From positions 8,503,179 through 8,567,178 of the forward strand of contig OZ026608.1 of the NCBI GenBank assembly GCA_964020085.1: a stretch of DNA of 64,000 nucleotides, given 5' to 3'. A program made the position numbers and the translations under genes. A model generated the notes under the pieces. That model saw only the letters and a program-made list of their open reading frames with translations, was not told where the DNA came from and searched no databases. Shown here one piece after another: positions 50,231-61,871 of the stretch (its first letter is position 1; the number at the start of each line of letters is the position of its first letter). This DNA comes from Micromussa lordhowensis. Taxonomy: Eukaryota > Cnidaria > Anthozoa > Scleractinia > Lobophylliidae.

Positions 50231-50430
50231 GTGATCGGCATTGTCTACCAAGCATTTCTCGTATTAGCTGTTATTCTATTAAGTTATAAGTGCCTAACAT
50301 GGCCCACGGAAAACTCCCCACCGTGGACCCGTTCGAAAAAGCGAAAACAGCGAAGGACGAACGAAAATACATCGATGAGTGAAGAAACGAAAGTTGGCCT
50401 CGCCAATGAAGCTATAGCCCTATCAAACGG
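50231..50430 (+). CDS. Possible exon of a small membrane protein
   Basis: A frame open from 50159 to 50434 contains an acceptor-like GGCTACTCAG at 50221-50230 and a good donor ACGG|GTAAGA after 50430. The peptide has one hydrophobic segment (VYQAFLVLAVILLSY) followed by a basic patch (TRSKKRKQRR) and a polar tail, the layout of a short type II or type III membrane protein. No ATG precedes the hydrophobic part in this frame, so an upstream exon would be needed. The acceptor lacks a good pyrimidine tract. Identity unknown. Confidence 0.3.
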
Positions 50431-51513
50431 GTAAGAGTCGAGAGAACAGAAGGGCTCTGTAAAAATTTGGGAACTTGACAGCGTTAACAGCGATGTTGAA
50501 AGGGACTCTTCTGGTGAGTCCAATACCGACGAAACGTATATTATCCATGCACATTTGCTTCGCCGTGCATTCTTTTTTTTTCTTCGCCCAGCCACTCTAG
50601 CGTCCGTATCCTTTTCCGTCTTGCCCATTTTGCCAGACTAGCCTCAAGAAAAACCGAGCTACGGAAAAATCTCTCCGACTTAATTTTCACCAGGAGGTTA
50701 ACGGTAATAAACTTTTAATTTCAAGTGCTGATTGGATAGTTATCTCAGAACCCAGTAGGGGGCTTTTGTGGGCGGAGCCGGTTTGTTTGCGGAGCAAGAG
50801 ATTTTTCTTAGCGCTGTTTTCTCGAATAATTTCTTTCGCTTGAAGCAGACCCTTAAAAGAATTACTATTGATTGCCTTCAAATTTGGACAGTAACTAGTT
50901 TAACATATACAAAAAAAAAATAATGTCTGCGAATTGTTTTTTGAAATTCCTTTTTTCCGAGAGCGATTTTTGTACGATCACTTTACATGTAAAAAAAAAA
51001 AAAGTCCTGTAACTTTTCACTACAATTGAATATGTCAAAACGCAGACACGTTTTTTTAGCGCTTTTGGTCCTGAAACCAAGGAAAAAATAAATTGGCGAA
51101 AAACCAAATTCCCTTTGACTTGTAGCTTTCAAAAGTTGATTATGGTGCTTGCATTTAGTGACCGTGAAAAACTCCGCAATTCATTTTATTTAAATATGTT
51201 TGGTAAAGTTTGATTGCTTTAATTTGATATAAGGGTTTAGGTATCTACAGCTTAAACCGGACGAGCTACATTGCAAGGATGTGAGACACCCCTGAAGGTA
51301 TACGGTAGCCATAAAATCTAGAGTTGGAAGAGTACAAACCATTGCTATGGTAACGGCTTGGCCAATAGCCAATCAAGCTTTGAAGAAATAATCGATTTTA
51401 AAGGACCGAAGCAAATAAGCAAGGAAGGAAGGAAGATAGGAAAGAAAGCAGATCAATTGGTGTACCATTAATCAATTATCATTTCGTATGTCCTTGCTGT
51501 CATAGCCACATAT

Positions 51514-51519
51514 TTTATT
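51514..51519 (-). terminator. Poly(A) signal of peptide gene 3
   Basis: AATAAA on the minus strand, about 125 nt beyond the TGA at 51644. Confidence 0.6.
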
Positions 51520-51643
51520 CAGGTTTTCTAATTTTTCGTCTTTTAATCACTACTTTTACATGATTTTTCTACTGAAACATGGAGTTAAAGACTACGATAG
51601 AAGTTTCTTCGTCTTTGTGCATGGCTGTCGTCGTTTAGGTCTT

Positions 51644-52401
51644 TCACTTCTTTTTCCATTCACCGTCTGCAAAAAAAAAACGGATTAAAAACAAAGTGCC
51701 ATTATGTTAACAAAAACGTTTAACTGACTATGGGGACACCAAGTTACTAAACAAACAGAATTAAAACATATAGATTTATTCAAATGCGTATATACGTTCA
51801 CAATCGATCTGAACCACAGAACTATAATATTGTGGTGGACAAAGGCCATGGTATTTGTGCCATCGTCCGAGGAGGTGTTTTTTTTAGGGGGGAATCCCAG
51901 ATTGTCTTCTTAAAATTGTTAAACAGATTTTGCTTTTCTTTGCTAAACAGATTGGACCAAGATCAATCCGATCATCGTGCATCAAAGAAGAATTCACTGT
52001 GAGCAACGATATTTCTTTTTAATTTAGGTTTTAGAAACTGAACCTTGAGCTTTTTTAAGTGCAATTACGGGATATGGGACTTGAAAAATTACAGCTAATT
52101 GAGTCAAAATGCATAGCGATCTCTTTTTATGCACCACACATAGAAACAGCTTTTGTCTATACCGTTAGCTTTATAAAGGAAATGTAATGGAAATACTTCT
52201 ACGTTGCAACTCAAGCTACTTACTCGGCATAATGCAGTAAGGCACATCAACCACATCCTCTGTCTCTCTTTGCTGCATTTCAGAGTCACGTGGCGCCTTC
52301 TCGATTCTATCCCTGCCGGCACGAAGTATAGCATCACCTTGCTCCGTGAAAACACCAACGACTATCCCTATCACTAAAACTGTAAGAAGTGTCTTGTTCA
52401 T
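51644..52401 (-). CDS. Secreted RxGR-family peptide 3 (two coding exons)
   Basis: Coding exon A is 52401-52224 (59 codons plus 1 nt, donor CCGA|GTAAGT) and exon B is 51666-51644 (acceptor TTTTTTTGCAG), giving 66 residues. The acceptor TTTTTTCTCAG 30 nt before the ATG shows a leader intron. Residues 1-22 are a signal peptide (LLTVLVIGIVVGVF). A-I-L-R-A-G-R-D-R-I-E occupies 24-34. The middle is acidic and polar (EMQQRETED), then VDVPYCIMP with the only cysteine outside any signal peptide in the family, and the exon-B tail NGEWKKK. Exon A has exactly the length of that of peptide 4, and both have RAGRDRIE, so 3 and 4 form a sub-pair. One exposed Cys could allow disulfide dimers (inference). Function unknown. 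Confidence 0.8.
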
Positions 52402-52999
52402 TGTGGAGCTGAATAGATTTCTGTGCTAAATCTGAGAAAAAAATTAGAACAGCTTTCAAATTAATCCTTTGACGCCCAAGGAGCCATATAGTTCTACTTA
52501 ATAGTCGTGTTCTTTGTACCACTTGTGACGTCATCAATTTAAATGTCACCAGATATTCTTGATAAGCAGATGGTAGAGCCAAGATAAGTGTATCTGCACA
52601 ACAGTCGGTTTTGGATATCGACAGCATTCTGACGTGGCAAATTGAAAAACAACGTTATCAATTTTGGTGCAAAGATGGTGGTAAAATGGCCCACTATACC
52701 TATAGTTAATCAAGGTCCCATTTCCAGGCTTTGTCCATAATTAACACGCAACTTTTGATCCTGAAAGGGTTAATGCCTTTGTCTCTAGTTTTGGGAGGGT
52801 TTGCCAAATCCGTTAATTAATGATTGCCCAAAGTTCAGAAAATTACAGGAGAAAATCAAATGAAAGAGAGCTCTACAGTAAGAAAAGTTTTGAACATTTG
52901 CGTATACTTCGTGAGGTTGTCCTATTTTTGGAAATCCCGTAAAATACTTACTTTAGAATCTTGTTGGTTTTTTATTGGCCTTTGTCAGGTAGTTATAAG

Positions 53000-55900
53000 A
53001 TTTCTTGCGCGCTATGCATTCAACCAAATATGCCGAAGCTGTCGAGGTTCATACCCCATTCACACCAACTGAACTAGTTTAACTAAATCAGGTCGATCAC
53101 GCTTTGCAGTAATTTTGAGAAGACAAATTTCAAACCACCTGGCTACATAACAATTATTCCATGAGCCCGAGTTGGATATGAAGTGATAAAATAACTAACG
53201 AGCGCTTTGGATATAACGCGCGAGTTCTCCTTTTCCCGGAAATTCTGGAAAATGCTGTTCCGTTCGCCAATAAAAATTTCCATGGCCAGAAATTCAAACC
53301 GCGAATTTTTCCTAAAAAGGGAAGCGCCCCTTTCGTTTCTCTTAGTGGCTTTTTGAAATTTAAAAACTTCGTCAGCTTCCTCTATTTTATGAGAATAACA
53401 CCTGACAGTTGTAAAAAGAAACGTGATAAATTTGTAGCCCCGAACGTGAAATAATGCAATCATTATCTACAAAACCAACGTACGATTTTTTTAAAAAACG
53501 AAGCGAAGTTTCGTATTTCATTGAGCATCTATTCCGCATTGACTTGTCCAACACCATAAGATTTTTACGGTAAAGCTGCTTCAATTTTGTCTGTTTATCC
53601 TTTGCTGTTAAGCTAGAAAATTGCTACAAATTCTATCGGACTGAGCAAAGAATAAAGTAATTTGGATTGCTGATTTTTGTCTTGAGATAGTCATTGTATT
53701 GCGTATGATTAGTAGAATCAATTTCCCTCCAAGTCTTAATAAAAATAAAAATATATGTGCAATTTAGCATTATTTGAAATGCTTACGCCGCAATAACGAG
53801 CATGAAGACAATCCGGAAAATATTTTAATATGCATAAATTCTATAAAAGCAATACAAAGGCTACTTAAAACGGTAAAACACGTCACCAAGCGAACAGCGG
53901 AATTTTTCCTTGTTATCCACGGACGAAAAATTTTAAAGAAGAAAGAATTTACACCATTAACAAATCAAATTAAGTAGGCAATGTACCATTAGCAGTCAAA
54001 ATCAGTCGAAGGGGTTTTTTAATCCACTTTAAACTTAATATTAAGAGGGCGTTATGTTTGAGCAAATTCTTTAAATTCAAATGCGTTTTAGTGTTATTCG
54101 CCTATCATCTCTTGTCAATGAGGTTTATGCAAGCTAAATATGCATTTGTAGTCTCTTTGGATATTTTAAGATATTTATGAAGAGTGGTAAAGGGGAGGGC
54201 GCGTTAGTGTTAGGGTTAGGTTGGATTACAAATTAATGAGGAAAATGAAGATTTAGTGAAAATAATACGCAAAATGCGAAATTATAAACAGCAAATTTCA
54301 GATGTTTTGTGAAAAAACTAAACATACTATATGTATCTCAATATAAATGAACTTTTACTTCCGATCGTTGAATTACAAGAATCATATATCTTCTTAACTC
54401 AAAAGAAATGGCTAATGGATGTTGACATTATGAACTCGCCTAAGTTTATTCCTTCTGGTAGAAATAAAACCTAATAACCTCACTCGATTTGCCGTACTTA
54501 TGCAATAATGCAGTAAAAAGTATTATAAAAATGAGTTAAAGAGTTGAAAAGTATAGTCCGCGATTTAACGAAAATGTTGCTGGAAAATTAGTTTTCACTA
54601 AACCTGAACTGAAGGCTCTGGATTTTGATGTTAAGATTATTTTGAATGCATGAATTATGGGATGAGAAGTCTCGCTACAAAACGTTCAAGATTAAAAATG
54701 GCTAAAACTGCTCAAGGACTTTAACGACGATATCCAAGCCAAATTAGAAGATAAAACAAAGGTGCTAAGTTTTTACTGCAAGGTGTCCAAAGTAAGTAAA
54801 CCATGTGGCGTTTCCAAGATTAGAACAAACGGAAAGTCTAGAAACAAACCAGTTATCGCTTTTAGTTTTAAAGTTCATTTCAGCCTTTTCTGAATAGTAT
54901 GGTAAAAGCATTTTTCTTTTTCACTTTAGCACTGAGCTTTGATTGAGAAACGTCATACAAAGCTTGAAAGTGTGATAAAAAAATAATCACTTCTACAAAG
55001 TAAAGAAACCCTTTAAATTCTCTTCAAAATGCAATCGATGCTTAGTGTCAATATTATCATACCTTCTGCGAATTTGGTCCTCTCCAAAGAGTGTTATGAT
55101 CTGTAAGGTATGAAAAGCAACAAACAGACCTTATTTATAGTCACACAGCGCTGCATCATTGCTGAAAACAAGCGGATGCATACGTAGAACGAATGATACA
55201 AATTCTAGATAAGACGCATAAAAGGTTAATAGGTTTTTAAGAATTTGCTCGCTTTCCATATCCAAACATGCAAAAGTTTGCTGCTGTGCTATCTCTTGAG
55301 TAGGAATTTTAAAATTCATTTTTCACATTATTGCAGACGCCCCACTGGCGAAGAATAAGATGTCAAAGGTTCCTAGGCTACGTCATTTATATTATTTTCA
55401 TTTCTTCATCAATTTTTAGAATTTTATGGTGGGAAAATGTCTCTATATCAGATAGGATTTACGTTTTAACAGGTTCCTTTTTGCTAATTTTTATAATCGT
55501 CCCTTTTTTCTTACTTTTCAAATAATTGAGTTTCGCTAAGCTGTTAATGATATTCATGTCGGTTTCTTACAGCCTGAAATGAGGCCAAGGCTCAATTCTT
55601 GATAAGATAAGCAGTCTTTGATTTCACGACAAAAAGAGAAGATAATATCGTTTTTTTTATTGCAGAGCTCATTATAATATTACGATTTATTCCGCTCAGC
55701 TCAACATGAACGAAAATCGTTGAGCGGAACTGACTTTAAGATAAATCTACTTTTCATTCGAACTTATTTTATATTCCTCCATGTTCTCTTTATTTGAACA
55801 AAATCTTGGCCAAGCACTCCATTGAAGTACTCGCTTTTTGACACAAGGAAACTGTTTTGGAAGCCTTATTTCAGTAAAGTTTAACCTCAAGGCATTTGAA

Positions 55901-58900
55901 GAAATGGCTGAAATATTTTTCAACGTTCCGACGTGATTAATCAAAACATGGGTGTACTAATTAAGTTTTACCGTCTTGATAAAATCTTCCATTTATCATT
56001 GAGCTAAGTCTTTTGTGCAAGAAAGAATTGTGACGGATATTAAAGTTAAGAGCAGATTCTTCCCATCGGAAATTGAGGAAAAACAGCCAGTGAATAAAGA
56101 ATAGGATTCTTTGTTCCTTAGAAAAAAAAAGTAAGTAAAATAAAATAACCTTAGTTCACACTTGTTTTCGCAACATTGTTAGACTGAAACGAAGATATGT
56201 AATTACACTTTAAGTCCTAACATTGGCTACGTTAGACTGTGACAAGTTATTTTTTTTTTTTTTATTTATTTTTTTTTTTGTGCCAAGTCATGTTATTCAT
56301 CGACAAAAAGACAGGACGAGAGGAGCAAAAGGCTTGCATTAAAAAGGCTTTGGTGAATTAAAGGATTTGTCACATTACATCCTTCCTAAAGCTTGCGTGT
56401 CAATCTCAGGACTGTTTATCCTAGCTTTCGGCTCTGAGCTATTAACTATAAAGACATGATAATGAATAAAAATATGTATTTATATTTTCTGACTGCAATG
56501 CTGTCTATACAGTTCTAAAGAATCCGACGAAACATTTCTGTGCTAACACTAACGCATAATGACGTGAATTTATTCTAGCTTGGAATCTTCGACTATCCTA
56601 CAAGTTCCTTTTTGGGAAGAAAGTAAGCTTTCATCATACTTCAAGTTAATTTAGGATTTTACCTTCGTTATCGAATACAAAAGTGCAACATACGAAATTT
56701 GTAATTAATAAGCGTCAAACGCCACGATTTAACATATCAACCAAAAAGATGATTTCGAGCGAGTTATTGAGCCACTCATAAGAAATATATTTCCGTTTAC
56801 CAAGCCAGGGGACATTCTTAATCTCAATTCCAGCTTTAAAATTTGAAACATTTTCCGAACCATCCATCTTGTTTGGGCTTGTTTGACCATTGTCCAATGT
56901 AGCTGAGACTTTGTCACAGATAATAATCAATAAAAAAATGTAACAGCTTTGAACGTGATAAGGAGTTCTACCAGAAATCTATAAATATCGCTGTGTATCC
57001 ATGTATTAAATAAATTATTGTATACGCCACATGTACATTTCTGCTATTTTGATTCGTTTAAATCCCTTATTTTGCAAAGACTGTTTCACGTTTACTGATC
57101 AAATACCTTCACGATTAATGTATCACATCAATAAGTAGCCGCCAATAAACAATATTGCAATACGAATAAAAAAGTTTTGGCTGGTCTCTTGAGATGGCAG
57201 CTGATAGTCGAGGTTCAAGTCATCAACAAAGCTCTGCTCATGACAACTTAGCCGGGTCAAACTGGGTCCAAGTTATGAAGACGTATCGTGAAACTGAAAC
57301 CTGGCTTAAATTTTCAATTTCCTCTTGATTTTAACTTCTAATTATTGCTAAAAATTCCAGCAAGGTGTTTTATACGAGCAAAAGCGTGAAAAAAAATACC
57401 TTTTTTGCTTGAATTTAAAAATTCAATGGTTATACAGGGCAGCTCAGGAATAATTGAGTTACGCATATGCAATTTTTACACGCGTTTTTGGCGTATAGGC
57501 ATATGGCTTTACGCGTATAAATGTGCGTATAAATACGGGTATATACGCGAAGTTTTGTCTCTTTGTTTTGCATTCAATATGAAGCATTGTTGAACAAATT
57601 AACAAAGGGCATTTCTGGGAATGAAAAAGCGTCAGACATCGATGCGAATTTGAATATTGTGAAAACATCAGTGAAAGCTTTCATATTTCGAGTTTTCGAT
57701 CGGTTCGCAAGTTGAACGACAAACTACCGTTTATTAACACTTTCTTGATCGTTAGGTGCCAATAAATAGGAAAGAAATTTTAAGAGCCGTTTGAACTCCT
57801 TATTTTAACACATCGTTTTCAGCTCCGTAATAATGTTTACTTTGCAGTTTGAAACAGCTATCGTAAGACGATGAGTATGTTGAAACCGACGTTATGTCAA
57901 AATTTGACAGATTTTGTAACTTTTGCTGTATGATTTCCAGCCAATCAATGTGAAGATAAAAACTTGGGTGCCTACTAACTCATAGACGACAACTACTCTA
58001 ACCACGTTTCGTTCACTTATTATCATTATTATTACTTTTTAAATATTTTGGTGGAATAACACAGTTGACTTCATCTGAGAAATGTGTCCCTTGATTGATT
58101 GAATATTATTTTTTTTCCAAGAAGATATTATGATTGTATATATGCATGCTTTTTAAGCCATCACGTCCTTTTTTCAAAAAGAAAAGAAAAGAAGATAGCC
58201 CCTTAATCTTTCATTGACTTTTTACTTCCCGTTAATGTACACCAACTAGTCATAGCTTATTTCTAATACATTCTTTATCTTTTTCCGGTAATGTGTCATA
58301 TGCTTTTAACACAGTCACTGTAATTTATGAACAAAATTGTAAACAGATTGTCTCATTGTGAAATGTATGCTATGATTGTTCTCAAACAACGTGATTCTAA
58401 ATAAGAACTAACAATGATATTGGGATTCTTGAAACTCGAGTAGAAGCTGCCAAAACAAACATAAAACAACAGCGAGAGTCAAAAGAGGTAGCTGATTTCA
58501 TTTTGAAAACGTAATGGTTATAACAATATCTTACAGTGAGAACACTTATATTGTATTATTTGGAATATTTTGTAGTGACGATAGAAAGATATCATGAAGG
58601 TTCTTCATATGAACAAGAGTGTTTTGCGTTTTTACATCGTGAAAATGCTCCCCTGGTACATTATGTAAAGAGCCGTCATGCTGTGATCACCAGAAAAAAA
58701 TATCAAGTGTTCATGGTTGTCTAGTTCGTTATTGCAAAAAGGCATGTAAGTTACAGAAGGCGGTGCATCTTGAATATTTAAGCCTGGAATATTTCATAAT
58801 GGGGTTAAGTAAAAGCATCCCCGTACTTCGTACTCGTTGGTTTTTCTCCTATGGCTAGTGTTTTCGTACAATGTGCTTACAGTGAAGTCGATCTAGAATT

Positions 58901-59598
58901 TTACTCTAGGTACACATAAGCTCTCATATTTACTTCAACTTTAGAAGCCTTCAGGCCAATAAAATCAGCAAAACACTTTAAGAAATAAAACATTTCTTTT
59001 CAAACAGTTTTTATAACAGCCTATAAATACGTCTGATATTAAGCTTTTGGTTTAAACAGGGTGTTATGCAACAATTGCTGATGAATTCCGATGCAGGTTC
59101 TTTTTTCTTTATCATACCAAGCTTTCGTTAAGATATTTTGAATAGAATGGCGTCCATGTATAAGGATGGGGGAGAGTATTCAATACAGACTCCCTGTAGC
59201 TCCCTGTAGCGCCCTTTCCTAGTTCTCGTCGGTGTAAGTTTACTAGCGCACAGTGAATGATAGATTAAGTCAATGATATCTACAACAATAACCTCACTGA
59301 CCGAAGTTATCAGTTTACGAAATTGTCAAATCTGGTAAACTATACAGCAGCGTGACATCAACAAATTATCAGATACGCGAACACGGTGGTCAGAAAAATG
59401 CAAAGATAGTTGTTTTCGCTTTGCTGAATGCTCAACACAGTCAGGCTAAAAGATTTATTTATTTTTCCTGAGTAAATTTTAGCGTAGATATATAACATAC
59501 AATTCGAAATAACTATTCAGAAGCAAAATGTTTTCAAGTCTGAAAAAATGCTAGTCAGCTATTTTTTCCTAATTGCAAGAACAATCATTACCAATAGA
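53000..59598. other. Long gene-free stretch
   Basis: AT-rich, with a T-rich run at 56.25-56.28 kb. A minus-strand ORF at 53.14-53.46 kb has an odd mix of residues and may be a decayed repeat. No convincing exon, RNA gene or inverted-end element was found over these 6.6 kb; part may be 5' intron of peptide gene 3 (a GTAAGT donor lies on the minus strand near 52.95 kb). Confidence 0.4.
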
Positions 59599-59746
59599 CC
59601 AATTTCGATATATTAAAATTCAGCCTAAAACAATAGACCTCAGCACGAAGCTCTGGGGAATGAACCCCACAAACTCTGTAGTTATTCCCCAGAGCCTCGT
59701 ACTGAGGTCTATTGTTTTAGGCTGAATTTTAATATATCGAAATTGG
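59599..59746. repeat. Near-perfect 148-bp hairpin
   Basis: The arms CCAATTTCGATATATTAAAA... and ...TTTTAATATATCGAAATTGG pair along about 60 nt through CAATAGACCTCAGCACGA-type sequence. A short loop (AACCCCACAAACTCTGTAG) remains. No coding content. Confidence 0.8.
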
Positions 59747-61834
59747 TTTATTAGTAATTCACATCCAATAATAAACTGTTCACAGGCTGTACAATGATAC
59801 TTAAGGAGATTGATAAACATTGCAAAACCATTCCGGAAATGTCAGCCCACCAAGCTCCTTTTGTGAACTCTTGGTAATCTGAAGACCTTTTGGAATAACG
59901 GAACTTTGCAAATACCAACATGACTTCTAAACGTGCCAGATTTTCAGTTTTAAGTGAACACACCAAAGATTAAATCGTATCGGCGTCGGTGTGGCCTTGG
60001 AATTTCTCGTGAATATTTTATAAGCTGTTAGATGCAAAATCTGAGCAGCCACCAGAGCAACAAAATGACAAAATTGTGATATTAGAAATTAACAAAAACC
60101 TCTTATATGTTCCTGAGCTGCCACCGAAAATAATGGCTTTGTCAGTTCCACTCATTTTTACCTTGGCCTGTTTTAGTCTTTTCAAATGTGTTGGCCTGCC
60201 TGTTCCTTCTCATTTGTATTAAAAACATTTTGTATCAAAAAATTTCAATGGATTTTGCTACGTCAGTTACACCAAGTATGATAAATTAAATCTTATAACA
60301 CTCACTAGTTATTCCTTTGAATTGTGAAAGGCTGGAGTCGCTGTCACAAAATACGCCAAGTACAAAACAGGATGCGCCCTTGAGTTGATATCGGCTCCTT
60401 ACACTCTTCCTCCACGGATGCACCTTTTCCTTGGTCTGGCTACTCTCCTGTAATCCTGAAGTCCAGTCCAGTACTCATGGCTATGACAGAGGGTGCACAG
60501 TTCTGCGGCCTGAATCTCTACCTGGGACTCTAAACACTGTTTATAACTTTATAGGTCCTAAGCCATGAGACTAATAAGGGACATTTTTCACGACGCCAAA
60601 TTTGCCTTCAAATGCAAAAAAAAAAAAAAAACTCAAGATAATAGTGCAAATAATCATGAATACAAAATACCACGATTGGCTAGGTCTAAGGATGATTAAG
60701 TGGATCACGTCAAATTAATTATAAGTGATACGTGTTCTCTGTTGTTTTTAGTGTACACATGAAAACCAATGTGTTTTAGAACTGCAGAAAACGTAGGCTT
60801 CATCTCCTGACCATAAAGTAACACTTAAAACAATCAATCATTCATCTTTCGGTAGTTACTGTTTACAAGAATGAATTATACCCAATCCCTATTACTATTC
60901 TGAAGGAGATGGAAAATAAAAAAAGGACAATAACAACTCGTTAAAGACCATGTCTAATCAATGTCTACAAATACCAACTTTGAAAAGAAACTTGCAAGAA
61001 TGTAATTTAATGTCCTTGTTGATAGAGGAGAAACCGAAATAAGAGCACAGAACGAGAAAATTTGACAGAATTCATTAGTAACCAAAAAATTCGAAACATT
61101 TTCAAGTTACTGGCAAATTTATATCTGTCCCATTTTCCCAGCAAAATGTCTTATCCTCTACCTCCCAACAAATTTCACGATCAAGTGACGTTAGTGACTT
61201 TGCAGTTTCCCTGGGTTTCGCAGTCAGAAAGAAATTGGCTGAAAGACAGATACATATGTGTCAAGAAGCAGATCCATTGCGTGCCTCTGCCTTGAGGTTT
61301 GTGCAAGTTGCAATACCTATGTCTTGTCACTCTAGCTGTTTTATGTGGATGGAACTAGATTTAACAATTGAATTTTTGCCTGGGTGAGGGTAATAGGTTT
61401 TCTCAGAAGGAGATCATTTCTGATAATATGATATTCCGCCTGTATCACCTGGTAATGTTGAGCTTATTTGATAGGGTATGAGTTATATGATAGACAATAT
61501 TGATAAAACAGAAACGATCGGTTAATTTGACTAATCGCATTGGTCCCGAAATGCTTATTATATTATCAATCTCCAATCTAGCAATTAGCAAGTTCATCGA
61601 GCAGCGAACTAATCCAATCAATAAATAAGCAGTAAGTTAATAAAATCAATAACTTAAAAATATGTATTCTTCTAAAGCAATAGGTCTTTATTTAGCTAAC
61701 GTAGCCTTTCAAATACACATTTAGTGCCATGACGAAGATCTAGTTGTCTCTACTATTCTCATATTTATTCTACATCTTTCAACTTTCTTAGTTTTAAACT
61801 TTTAAGTACATGCAACCGAAACAAGCAAACTTAT
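59747..61834. other. No gene seen
   Basis: AT-rich with an A-run at about 60.62 kb. It lies downstream of peptide gene 4 on the minus strand. Confidence 0.4.
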
Positions 61835-61840
61835 TTTATT
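61835..61840 (-). terminator. Poly(A) signal of peptide gene 4
   Basis: AATAAA on the minus strand only 32 nt beyond the TGA stop at 61872, so the 3' UTR is very short. Confidence 0.6.
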
Positions 61841-61871
61841 CAGTTTCTATTGCAGGATAATCAGTTGTTGT

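Noticed and set aside
53143..53463. 106-codon minus-strand ORF
   Set aside because: No recognised domain, no splice support; may be a decayed repeat but I cannot show it.
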